This document shows, piece by piece, positions 5,626-13,736 of a DNA stretch of 19,006 nt. The notes under the pieces are model-generated. The model was given only the letters and a program-made list of their open reading frames with translations. It made no database searches and had not been told where the DNA came from. The position numbers and the translations under genes were made by a program. The first letter of the stretch is position 1. Every line of letters starts with the position of its first letter. Where the stretch lies: NCBI GenBank assembly GCA_002438625.1, contig DJPS01000020.1, positions 1-19,006 on the forward strand, given 5' to 3'. The stretch is from Christensenella sp. UBA6406. Its GTDB lineage: Bacteria > Bacillota > Clostridia > Christensenellales > UBA1242.

Positions 5626-8600
5626 TTACTTTAAATATTTTGTTATGTCTTGCTTTAACTCGAACTCTTGCTCGCTTAGGTTGAAGTTGCTGTTTTTATT
5701 GTACATAAAGAACCTAAACTCTTCTTTGCCTGATGCCATTTTTAATTTATCCATATAGTTGTTTTTAGATGATTTTAATTCATCAAAACTAATTGCATAA
5801 GTTGGCAATTTTTCGGCATTTGATTTTGAAGTGTCAATCAAGCAATAGTTTTTGCCACCGCCAAACATTGCAATGCCACCGTGGGCATAATCTTTGCCAC
5901 CGCTAGATAGCACAAGAGATGAAAATTCTTCTTTTGAGGCAATGTTGTTTATCATTTCTCTTAAATCAAATTTAAGGAAATCTACGGTACCTTCAATTAA
6001 TGATGAACTATCTATATTTTCAATATTTTTCCAATCAAATATTTTAAAGTTTCCTTCTATATTTAATCTTGTTGGATAACTTGTTCCTGCAATATTGACC
6101 CAACCTTCCTTTTCAAAGTCCCAACTGTTCCATTTTCCGCCATCCAAAGCAGGACCCGCAAACCTACATTCTAGTCCAACACTGAAAAGCCCTGAGGTGT
6201 TTAAAATTACATTTTTAAGTGTAAGTTCGCTTTTTACCAAACTATTGAAAGTTGAATCATCTTTATATCTATTTACAAGTGCATCATATTCGCTTGCAGT
6301 CATATCCGTGCGGTTAAACCAGTCTAGCCCGCTGATTGTTGGTGCACACTGCTCCCAAATTTCACTGCTATTGCTTAGCCCACTTGCCAAATTATAACTG
6401 TCCCTAGATTTAAACTCGCCTTTTTGCACTGCATTTGTGCCAAGTTTGACAATGAACTCCCTTGCATATGACAAAATTGAACTTTCCACTTTTACATTAA
6501 TTTTCTTCATTACATCTTCATCATCGCCATACACTCTTAGCACATTACGCCCGTTTCTTAACCTACTGTTTGTTATGCTAACATTATCACCAATCACTTC
6601 AACGGTTGTTCCAACATAATTTAGTTTTGTCAAATCTGCAACGCCACTGCCATTTAAATTTGCACCAATTAATTCTACATTATTCAAATTTACATTATCA
6701 TCAACTAAGAACGCAACATTGTCTTGCCCCTTAACTGATGCACCATTGACTGCCACAAAATCTAGCGGACCCCTAAATAAGGCAAAATCATATAAATTCC
6801 CATTTCCATCCACAATGTTGGTTATGTTATTCGCATTTAAACTATAACCATTTCCGTAAACATCGTTTGTAAATTTAATGCAATAATAAATGTTTGGTGC
6901 AGATGAATAATTTTTGCTATATTTATAAAAATTCCATTCATATGTTGTTGGCATTGTTTCAACTTCGCTTTTTAAAATCTTAATGCATTCATCCCTAGAT
7001 TTTAAAAGTGTTGTTACGCCATTTGCGTTTGTTTCTATAAGTTTTTCACCTAATTCAATCGCACTAGATAACACAATCACTTTGTTATCTTTGCTTGCCT
7101 TTCTAAGTTCGCCATAAGTTGCAACATTTACGCCCAAAACGCACCTAACTTTTAAGTTGGCAGACACATTTACGCCTAGTTTTTCTGCATCCACTGAAAC
7201 TGCACTAATTTGCACAATTCCACCGCTTAAAATATGCAAAAATCCATTATTATCAATATTTGCAATCTTATCATTATCAACGCTAAATCTAATTGATGAA
7301 TAATCAATATTTTCTTCGGCAAAATTTAATTTATAAGCATAATCTACATACGCACTGCCATTCCATTTTTGATTTGCAACAGTTAGCAGATTTTCTATGC
7401 CAAAAGTTTTAGTTGAATCAATAAATGTTAAACTAGAAATAGGATTTAAAACATTTATGACAATCTCTTTTTCTTCTATAACCACACTGCCGTTTAAAAC
7501 TTTTATGCTTAAACTATATTGCCCCACTGCGTTTGCCTTATAAACAATTCGCCCGTTTTTATATTGGCACACCAAATTATTGTCGCTTGACTGACAAACC
7601 ACGCTTAGCCAGCTTAATGCATCTGCTGGCGTTGTTTGAATGCTGGCAATGTTTGTGCTGTTGACTTTTATGTTCTCTTTCAAATTAATAAATTCAACTT
7701 TTACATCGTTTAAATCGGCAATTTTATTTATTTTAAATTCGCTATATTTTGTTTCTTGACCTGCCACATTAAGCCTAACTTTTATGCTTGCATTTCCGCT
7801 AAAACTTTGCTTTAAAACTGCCCGTGCATTAATCGCAAACACATTTGCAGTTGTTTCTTTTTCGCTTATTAACTCTACGCTTTCAACTTCGCTTGTGTTA
7901 TAGTCCCAAACCAAATCTGCAAAGCCATTAAACACTTTTTGCACTTCATTTATCTTTGTTGCATTAACTTCCATAGTAAAAGAAACTTCCCCGCTAACCG
8001 TTGAAAGTTGGGCATCGTTTTCTTTTCCATCCACAACAATAAGAGAATCTGTAATTTTAGATAGGACTTTTATTTTAATTGAATCATATATAATTTTATC
8101 CTTATCCACCGCCCCGCTGGCCGTGCCATCATCTACGCCCACATTTTCAACCCTTGCAGTTATGGTTGTTTCGCCACTTGCTTTTGCGGTAAGTTCGCCC
8201 GTTTCGGCATTTATTTCCGCCACAGATGAATCACTGCTAGACCAGACAATGAAAGCATTATCCACTAACTTTGGATAAATAGTTGCATTTAATTTTATTT
8301 TATCTCCAACATTTATCTCGCCACTTTCTAGCCTTTCAATTTCAACTTCGGTTGCGACTGTGCTTGTAATGTTTAAAATGAAACTATCACTATATGCACC
8401 ATCCGCACTTGTAACAACAATTTTCACTGCCCCAACAGTTAAAGGAGTGATTGTGCCATCTTCTTCTATTTTAACTTTTGCAAGTCTTTCGTCTTCCACG
8501 CTTTCAGTTGAATAATATAATTTTTTATTAGTTGCATTAGTTGGCAAAATTGTTGTTTTAACCTTAAAAATGCTATAATCATTTATATCCACAACTTCAA

Positions 8601-8733
8601 CCTTAGCATTTGTTACGCTTATGCCCGTAACCGCAATAGGCACATTAAGCGAAACCACTTTTGCCGCTGAAAAAACACAAATCATAAGCACCAAAGGCAC
8701 AAGCATTAAAAATGTAATTATTTTATATTTCAT
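5626..8733 (-). CDS. Large surface protein with bacterial Ig-like (BIG2) domains and a beta-helix-like C-terminal region
   Basis: About 1035 residues. A hydrophobic segment near residues 6-27, after MKYK, is a signal peptide or membrane anchor; there is no lipobox cysteine in the right place. BIG2-like repeats follow at about 35-127 and 130-228 (VWSSSDSSVAEINAETGELTA is diagnostic) and further divergent copies run to about residue 530. The remaining ~500 residues have Asn/Gly-rich turns such as GNGYSLNANNITN and VGDNVSITNSRLRNG, typical of right-handed beta-helix surface proteins. No LPXTG motif or S-layer homology domain is seen. I recognise no enzyme; an adhesin or envelope role is inferred. 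GAGGAG lies 10 nt before the ATG at 8733 and 4 nt before an alternative GTG at 8739; I chose the ATG. It overlaps the permease gene by 11 nt, so the two are co-translated. Confidence 0.85.
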   Translation of the reverse strand: MKYKIITFLMLVPLVLMICVFSAAKVVSLNVPIAVTGISVTNAKVEVVDINDYSIFKVKTTILPTNATNKKLYYSTESVEDERLAKVKIEEDGTITPLTVGAVKIVVTSADGAYSDSFILNITSTVATEVEIERLESGEINVGDKIKLNATIYPKLVDNAFIVWSSSDSSVAEINAETGELTAKASGETTITARVENVGVDDGTASGAVDKDKIIYDSIKIKVLSKITDSLIVVDGKENDAQLSTVSGEVSFTMEVNATKINEVQKVFNGFADLVWDYNTSEVESVELISEKETTANVFAINARAVLKQSFSGNASIKVRLNVAGQETKYSEFKINKIADLNDVKVEFINLKENIKVNSTNIASIQTTPADALSWLSVVCQSSDNNLVCQYKNGRIVYKANAVGQYSLSIKVLNGSVVIEEKEIVINVLNPISSLTFIDSTKTFGIENLLTVANQKWNGSAYVDYAYKLNFAEENIDYSSIRFSVDNDKIANIDNNGFLHILSGGIVQISAVSVDAEKLGVNVSANLKVRCVLGVNVATYGELRKASKDNKVIVLSSAIELGEKLIETNANGVTTLLKSRDECIKILKSEVETMPTTYEWNFYKYSKNYSSAPNIYYCIKFTNDVYGNGYSLNANNITNIVDGNGNLYDFALFRGPLDFVAVNGASVKGQDNVAFLVDDNVNLNNVELIGANLNGSGVADLTKLNYVGTTVEVIGDNVSITNSRLRNGRNVLRVYGDDEDVMKKINVKVESSILSYAREFIVKLGTNAVQKGEFKSRDSYNLASGLSNSSEIWEQCAPTISGLDWFNRTDMTASEYDALVNRYKDDSTFNSLVKSELTLKNVILNTSGLFSVGLECRFAGPALDGGKWNSWDFEKEGWVNIAGTSYPTRLNIEGNFKIFDWKNIENIDSSSLIEGTVDFLKFDLREMINNIASKEEFSSLVLSSGGKDYAHGGIAMFGGGKNYCLIDTSKSNAEKLPTYAISFDELKSSKNNYMDKLKMASGKEEFRFFMYNKNSNFNLSEQEFELKQDITKYLK

Positions 8734-10369
8734 ATCCACTTATCTCCTCATATCTTTTATTTATGCCTTTCCTATAAAACGCCAAAGCAAGCCCAAAAAT
8801 TAAAAGCGAAACGGCAAGCGAGCCCACAACAGTCCACAAAAGCCCTTGCTCCACACTTGTCTTTAATGCACACCATAGATAGCAAACAAGCGAAACTCCG
8901 CCAACGACAAATGACACGATAAGCCCCGCAAAAAGCAAAACATTTGTTGCGTTCCCGCTTTTTTTATCAAAATTAGGTTTATTCAAATCCATTCTTGTTG
9001 CGAAAAGCACTTCTGCAATAGAAAGCAAATTGCACACAACAAAAGCCACAACCGCCTGCCAAACATTGACTGCACCCACGCAAATTAAAACCACACAACT
9101 TAAAGCAATGGCAACACTTGCAACAATTAAACTGAAAATCACTTTTGCCCTTAAAACTTGACTAGAAGACAACGGCAAAGCCTTTAATGATTTAAAATAT
9201 TTTCCTTCCCTGCTTATGTTGCTTGAACAAAAAGTGTTTGTAAGAAGCGAAAACAAAATAAGGCAAAATAATGATATAACAAAATCCGCTTGCACAAAAA
9301 TCAAATTATTTAGCAAACTTATAAGCAAAGTTGCCGTAACATAAACCAAAAGTGGCAAAGTTATTGCAATGGCAAAATATTGAAGAGAATAAGCTGGCGT
9401 TCTAAGAATATGAATAAACTCCCTAGCCATTAAACTTGCCGTAACGCTCTTAGGCTTATATGAAACATTTTCTCTTTTAAACTGAACATTGCTAACAAGT
9501 TTATTTTGTCTAACAAGCCCAAAAATGAACCTAACAATTAAAAACGACAAGCCACACGCCCCCGCCATAACAAGCACGCACCAAAGCAAATTTAGCCCCA
9601 CATTTTCGCCCAAAACCAAAGATGCAAACACATTGCAAGGGAAAGCGGATAAGGCAAAATTATGCATTGAAATAACAAAGTCTTGGTTAAGCAAAAACTT
9701 AATTTGTCCGCTTTCAAGCAAGTCCTTTAATGCACCTAAAAACACTGAATAAGCCAAAAAGGCAAGAGCTATAACAACAACATAAAAAGCCATATAAACA
9801 ACAAAGTGCCTAGACAACAACTGCCCCGCAAAATAAAGCGGAAGAGCCAAAATTGAGCCGATAAAAACCGCAATAAATGCCAAAACCACGCTTACAAGCA
9901 CAGACCAAAGCACAAGCGAAACGCTAAGCGAACAACTTATGCAAAGCACTGCTGTAACGCACGCTAAACTTATAACAGTTGAAAACAAAATTTCAAAATA
10001 GATTGATACAAATTTAACAAGGAAAATTGTTTCCGCCTTAATTGGCAAAACTAGCAATGCATTTATATTTTTATCATTTGCTATTTTATTTTTAATCTTA
10101 TAACCCGCTATCAAACTCATAACAACTAAAACAGCAAAATAAATAATTGATAAAATCTCTTTTTGCCTTGCGTATATGTCCGCTTCATAGCCAATTTTAA
10201 GTGTTAAATAGATGTCAAAAACATAATAAAGCACATATCCAACCGCAAATAAAATTGCACCAAAAAGCAAAATATTAAAAATTATATTTGCAACATTTAC
10301 ATTCTTTTTTGTTAATCTATTTAACTTTTCTTTAAACTCCCTTTTAAGTAAAATCTTAAATTCGCCCAT
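8723..10369 (-). CDS. ABC exporter permease, polytopic (ABC-2-like)
   Basis: 548 residues, highly hydrophobic, with about a dozen membrane segments in two halves separated by a hydrophilic stretch near 290-315 (LVRQNKLVSNVQFKRENVSYKPKS, here split by position). Each half opens with a short amphipathic basic segment (FKILLKREFKEKLNR at 4-18; LMAREFIHIL after residue 315). This fits a duplicated ABC-2 exporter fold, such as the putative ABC exporter family. It lacks an ATPase domain; the gene just upstream supplies one. The substrate is unknown. GGAG lies 11 nt before the ATG. The gene is cysteine- and valine-rich, as expected for membrane segments. It sits 25 nt after the ATPase gene and overlaps the surface-protein gene. 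Confidence 0.85.
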   Translation of the reverse strand: MGEFKILLKREFKEKLNRLTKKNVNVANIIFNILLFGAILFAVGYVLYYVFDIYLTLKIGYEADIYARQKEILSIIYFAVLVVMSLIAGYKIKNKIANDKNINALLVLPIKAETIFLVKFVSIYFEILFSTVISLACVTAVLCISCSLSVSLVLWSVLVSVVLAFIAVFIGSILALPLYFAGQLLSRHFVVYMAFYVVVIALAFLAYSVFLGALKDLLESGQIKFLLNQDFVISMHNFALSAFPCNVFASLVLGENVGLNLLWCVLVMAGACGLSFLIVRFIFGLVRQNKLVSNVQFKRENVSYKPKSVTASLMAREFIHILRTPAYSLQYFAIAITLPLLVYVTATLLISLLNNLIFVQADFVISLFCLILFSLLTNTFCSSNISREGKYFKSLKALPLSSSQVLRAKVIFSLIVASVAIALSCVVLICVGAVNVWQAVVAFVVCNLLSIAEVLFATRMDLNKPNFDKKSGNATNVLLFAGLIVSFVVGGVSLVCYLWCALKTSVEQGLLWTVVGSLAVSLLIFGLALAFYRKGINKRYEEISGYEI

Positions 10370-10375
10370 TTTTAT

Positions 10376-10405
10376 CTAATCTCCACTACTTTCACTAATC
10401 TCCAC
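10376..10405. repeat. short tandem repeat around the ATPase stop and permease RBS
   Basis: CTAATCTCCAC occurs at 10376-10386 and 10395-10405, period 19. On the coding (-) strand it reads GTGGAGATTAG. The first read copy encodes the ATPase stop codon and the second carries the GGAG used for the permease. A local duplication may have created that ribosome site. Confidence 0.5.
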
Positions 10406-11132
10406 AAACTTCAATAAAATATTCTTCAAGCGACTTTCCGCTGTTTTTAAAAGTTGCCATATCAATTTGCGAAATTAATTCGCCATTATTTATGATTATA
10501 ACTTTATCGCAAATTTTTTCCACAATGTCCAAATTATGAGAAGAAAAGATGACACAGTTGCCTTTTTCCGCATATTCTTTCATAAAATTCCTAAGTGCCA
10601 ACGTTGTTTGTGGGTCAAGCCCTGTGTGAGGTTCATCCAAAATCCATAACTTAGGATTAGAAACAATGGATGCCATTACAGAAATCTTTTGTTTCATTCC
10701 GTGCGAATAAGAAGAAATTAAATTGAATATTTTATCCCCCAATTTAAATTTAGATTGAAACAATTCAATTCGCTCTTGCCTGTCCTTTTGCGACACGCCA
10801 TAAATGTCTGCAACAAAATTGATATATTCCATTCCAGTCATCTTCTCAAACGCAAAACTGACATCTGGCACAAACCCTATAAGCCTTTTTGTCTCAGTTG
10901 ACTTTTCCTTAACTTCAAAGCCACCAACCTTAACTGAACCTTCGCTATAAGGAATAAGCCCCGTAACGCACTTAATGATTGTTGATTTACCCGCACCATT
11001 CTTGCCAACCATTCCAACCACTTCGCCTAAGTTGCATTCAAAGGTTGCCCCTTTAAGCGAATAATAATCGTTACCCTTATATTTCTTCTTTAAATCTTTA
11101 ACTTCCAAAATTTTATTGTTTTCCATAATCAA
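10395..11132 (-). CDS. ABC transporter ATP-binding protein
   Basis: 245 residues, the full length of a stand-alone ABC ATPase. Walker A GKNGAGKST is at 43-51, the signature-like SYSHGMKQK at 141-149, Walker B LWILDEP at 162-168, D-loop GLDP at 171-174, and the H-loop histidine at 199 (SSHN). The YSHGM form of the signature is usual in ABC-2-type exporters. It energises the permease encoded next. The longest start is TTG (11132), about 8 nt after an AAAGGA; an in-frame ATG at 11126 would be 14 nt away. Spacing favours TTG, codon preference favours ATG. It is the first gene of a three-gene - strand operon. I could not find a convincing promoter upstream. Confidence 0.93.
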   Translation of the reverse strand: MIMENNKILEVKDLKKKYKGNDYYSLKGATFECNLGEVVGMVGKNGAGKSTIIKCVTGLIPYSEGSVKVGGFEVKEKSTETKRLIGFVPDVSFAFEKMTGMEYINFVADIYGVSQKDRQERIELFQSKFKLGDKIFNLISSYSHGMKQKISVMASIVSNPKLWILDEPHTGLDPQTTLALRNFMKEYAEKGNCVIFSSHNLDIVEKICDKVIIINNGELISQIDMATFKNSGKSLEEYFIEVCGD

Positions 11133-11500
11133 TCAACTTTTCCTTTATTTGTTTGTTTTATTTACAAAAGATTTGCATTAAATAAAATTTAAATTTTAAT
11201 TTGATTTAATTCAATTTATTATGTGTAAAAAATGCAAAAACTTTCCGCACAATTCTTTTTAACTTTTTTCATATTGATATATTCATTAATAAATACATTA
11301 AATGATACCATAAATTCCAACAAAACGCCACCAAAAAACGGCAAAAATCTACATAAAAAAACTATTTTAGTCCATTTTCTCACCTTTTCATACAAAAAGC
11401 CCCCCAAAATTCAAAAATGCTAAAATAATTTTAATAAATAATTTTAATTGTGATACAATTTTAACATTTCTATGTTATAATAAAATAATGAGGTTTAACA
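11133..11500. other. 368-bp divergent intergenic region
   Basis: It separates the exporter operon (-) from the R-M operon (+). Two overlapping 62-63-codon frames on opposite strands occupy 11219-11423 but look like low-complexity noise. I see the R-M promoter at its right end and no clear promoter for the exporter operon. Confidence 0.6.
11462..11481 (+). promoter_or_regulatory. R-M operon extended -10 promoter with overlapping palindrome
   Basis: TGT-TATAAT (11473-11481) is an extended -10 box; no good -35 exists, only GATACA at 18-bp spacing. TAACAT and ATGTTA (11462-11467 and 11472-11477) form an inverted repeat over it. GAGG at 11490-11493 gives 7-nt spacing to the ATG. With no controller gene nearby, the palindrome may be bound by the methyltransferase or be accidental. 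Confidence 0.5.
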
Positions 11501-12592
11501 ATGTATAAAACTATTGACTTATTTGCTGGACTAGGTGGAATAAGAAAAGGGTTTGAATTAACAGGAAAATGTGAAAATATATTATCTGCTGAAATAGATA
11601 AGTTTGCATGTTTAGCTTACGAACATTTATATAAAGAGAACCCATTTAATGATGTAACTAGTGAAGAATTTAAAGAAAAGTGTAAAAACTTAAATTATGA
11701 TATATTGTTAGCAGGATTTCCTTGCCAATCTTTTAGCATAGCAGGATTAAAAAGGGGATTTTTAGATACAACAAGGGGAACATTGTTTTTTGATGTTGTG
11801 GATATCGCAAAGCAATCAAAACCAAAAGCAATTTTTTTAGAAAATGTTGAAGGTTTAACTCGGCACGATAAGGGCAAGACATTTAAAGTAATTTTAGATG
11901 CTTTAAATCAAATTGGCTATTATGTTCTAAACACCACAACAAATGATAAAGGTGATTTAACTTATGATGTTAAAGATTTTATAAGAAATACTAAAGATTT
12001 TGGCTTACCACAAAAAAGAAGCCGAACATATATAATGGCAATAAGAAAAGATTTAATTCCAGCAAATTACACTTTTAGCAAATATCCTATTGGAAGAGAT
12101 AAAATTTATAATAATTTATATGATTTATTAGAAAGTAATGTTGATTCTAAATATTATTTGTCAGACAAATTATGGAAAACATTACAAAAGCACAAAGCAA
12201 GCCACGCCCAAAAAGGCAATGGTTTTGGTTACGTTATTGTAAATGAAGGCGAAAGCCCTATATCTAATACAATATTAGCAACAGGTGGTTCAGGTAAAGA
12301 AAGGAATTTAATAAAACAACCAAATGAAAAATACAAAAATATTTTAGTTGGAAAAGGGAATGAAATAAATACTGATGGCATTAGGCATATGACACCAACA
12401 GAATGGGGCAAATTGCAAGGCTTTATTAATTATGGATTTATAAAAAATGGTGTTGATGAATTTAGTTTTCCAGAAAAAATTAGTGATGCTCAAAAATATA
12501 AATTGTTTGGAAACTCTGTTTCAATTCCTGTTATTGAGCAAATGGCAAAATTTTTAATTTCTATTTTGGAGGATTTAGATGGGATTAAATAA
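11501..12592 (+). CDS. DNA (cytosine-5) methyltransferase, M.HpaII-like (predicted CCGG)
   Basis: 363 residues with the full C5-methyltransferase motif order: motif I DLFAGLGGI (6-14), motif IV GFPCQSFS with catalytic C75, motif VI ENV (114-116), motif VIII QKRSR (171-175), motif IX RHMTPTEWGKLQGF (295-308) and motif X GNSVSIPV (337-344). The target-recognition region shares KGNGFGY (238-244) and the pattern GGSGKERNL (262-270) with M.HpaII as I recall it, which predicts methylation in CCGG. The partner gene is HpaII-like, which supports this. It protects host DNA from that nuclease. It is the first gene of the operon, with GAGG 7 nt upstream of the ATG. Family is very sure, specificity fairly sure. 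Confidence 0.95.
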   Translation: MYKTIDLFAGLGGIRKGFELTGKCENILSAEIDKFACLAYEHLYKENPFNDVTSEEFKEKCKNLNYDILLAGFPCQSFSIAGLKRGFLDTTRGTLFFDVVDIAKQSKPKAIFLENVEGLTRHDKGKTFKVILDALNQIGYYVLNTTTNDKGDLTYDVKDFIRNTKDFGLPQKRSRTYIMAIRKDLIPANYTFSKYPIGRDKIYNNLYDLLESNVDSKYYLSDKLWKTLQKHKASHAQKGNGFGYVIVNEGESPISNTILATGGSGKERNLIKQPNEKYKNILVGKGNEINTDGIRHMTPTEWGKLQGFINYGFIKNGVDEFSFPEKISDAQKYKLFGNSVSIPVIEQMAKFLISILEDLDGIK

Positions 12593-13637
12593 AGGAGAAT
12601 GGTCTGAATTTTTAGCAGTGTTAGATTTGCTAGAAAATCCAAACATTAAAATAATAGATTCTAATTTTAAAATTATAAGTGATGAAATTTTTACATTAAA
12701 AAACATAAGATTACATACATCATCTAACATATATACTTTAACCAGAACTGACAGTCAAGTAGAAGTTTATAATGATAATTCATTAAGATACTCTATTGAC
12801 ATAGACGAAATTTGCGAAAACAAAAAGTTACTGCTAAAAAAGATTAAAAGCAATGTTACTAAAAGCGGTGCTTTTGATATTCCTGAAGTTCACGAACTTA
12901 TCAGCAAACTAAATGGAAGCAGTATAATTAAGTCTCAATCAAATAGTAAAAGTGATTTAGACACTGATATGCAAGATAATTTAATCCACCAACTAGTTCA
13001 GCTTAAATATAGCATAAAATCGCAACTTGGAAGTCCCGCAACAATTTTAAATGCAAGCAACAAAACAAACATTAGATATAAAGTTTTAGGTTTAAAGCAA
13101 GAAGATATTGGTATCATTAATAACATTAATTCTAAACAAAAATTAAAAGATAGGTTAAACAAAATTAATGAATTGGGTGGTAAAATTTGTTTTGATAGCA
13201 TTGTAGACAAAGTTTTTGAAAATAATTTGAAAATGATTGACACTGCAATGCCAGACATAGTTGCAGATGTTTGTTTAAGGTCATATTCAAGTGAAAATAA
13301 AAATTTACTAAATCTTTTCAAAAACTCAAATTTATTAAAAGAGCCTTTAATTGCAAGAAAAAAATTAGCTGAATTACTAAAAGGCTTTAGCTTTGACATT
13401 AAGCCAGGGACATTATGGAATGGCTGTTATGATGTTAATGGCGGGATTATGATTATATCTAAAAATGGAGACTTGTTTGTCTTAGACTTGGTTTATCATA
13501 AACAAGAAGTTGAAAATTATTTAATACAAAATGCAAAATTAGACTCGCCTAGTTCAACTAGATATAAAATGCTTGAGCTATATGAAGAAAATAATAATAT
13601 ATATTTTACATTAAATTTACAAATTAGATTTATATAA
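12579..13637 (+). CDS. HpaII-family restriction endonuclease (predicted CCGG)
   Basis: 352 residues, close to the ~358 of R.HpaII. Family marks are the opening NKGEWSEF (4-11), a central FSFDIKPGTLWNGCYDVNGG stretch, a following IISKNGDLFVLDLVYHKQEVENYL-type segment (split here by position), and the closing FTLNLQIRF. The nuclease cuts foreign DNA at unmethylated target sites. GGAGG lies 7 nt before the ATG, inside the methyltransferase gene, and the two genes overlap by 14 nt. The methyltransferase is therefore made first, as needed for safe establishment. The reading frame is intact. I recognise the family from its ends and length; the catalytic residues cannot be assigned by eye. Confidence 0.85.
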   Translation: MGLNKGEWSEFLAVLDLLENPNIKIIDSNFKIISDEIFTLKNIRLHTSSNIYTLTRTDSQVEVYNDNSLRYSIDIDEICENKKLLLKKIKSNVTKSGAFDIPEVHELISKLNGSSIIKSQSNSKSDLDTDMQDNLIHQLVQLKYSIKSQLGSPATILNASNKTNIRYKVLGLKQEDIGIINNINSKQKLKDRLNKINELGGKICFDSIVDKVFENNLKMIDTAMPDIVADVCLRSYSSENKNLLNLFKNSNLLKEPLIARKKLAELLKGFSFDIKPGTLWNGCYDVNGGIMIISKNGDLFVLDLVYHKQEVENYLIQNAKLDSPSSTRYKMLELYEENNNIYFTLNLQIRFI

Positions 13638-13654
13638 TGATAAATCATATAAAT

Positions 13655-13697
13655 AAAAACAAAAGAATGATTTAATTGTCATTGCTTTTGTTTTTTT
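13655..13697. terminator. bidirectional terminator between the R-M operon and nifJ
   Basis: A long stem pairs AAAAACAAAAGAATGA (13655-13670) with 13679-13695 (TCAT, then CTTTTGTTTTT), with an 8-nt loop and a small internal bulge. A seven-T run follows on the + strand and five Ts on the - strand. It lies between convergent genes. Confidence 0.85.
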
Positions 13698-13736
13698 GAA
13701 TTTAAATTTAGGTTTACATATGCCAATTTCTATTTA

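Noticed and set aside
11219..11423. Two overlapping 62-63-codon frames on opposite strands in the exporter/R-M intergenic region.
   Set aside because: Both are low-complexity AT-rich translations with no ribosome site, and they exclude each other.
11501..13637. CCGG absence as proof that the R-M system recognises CCGG.
   Set aside because: Other GC-only palindromes are equally scarce, so the absence does not discriminate; the specificity claim rests on protein similarity.
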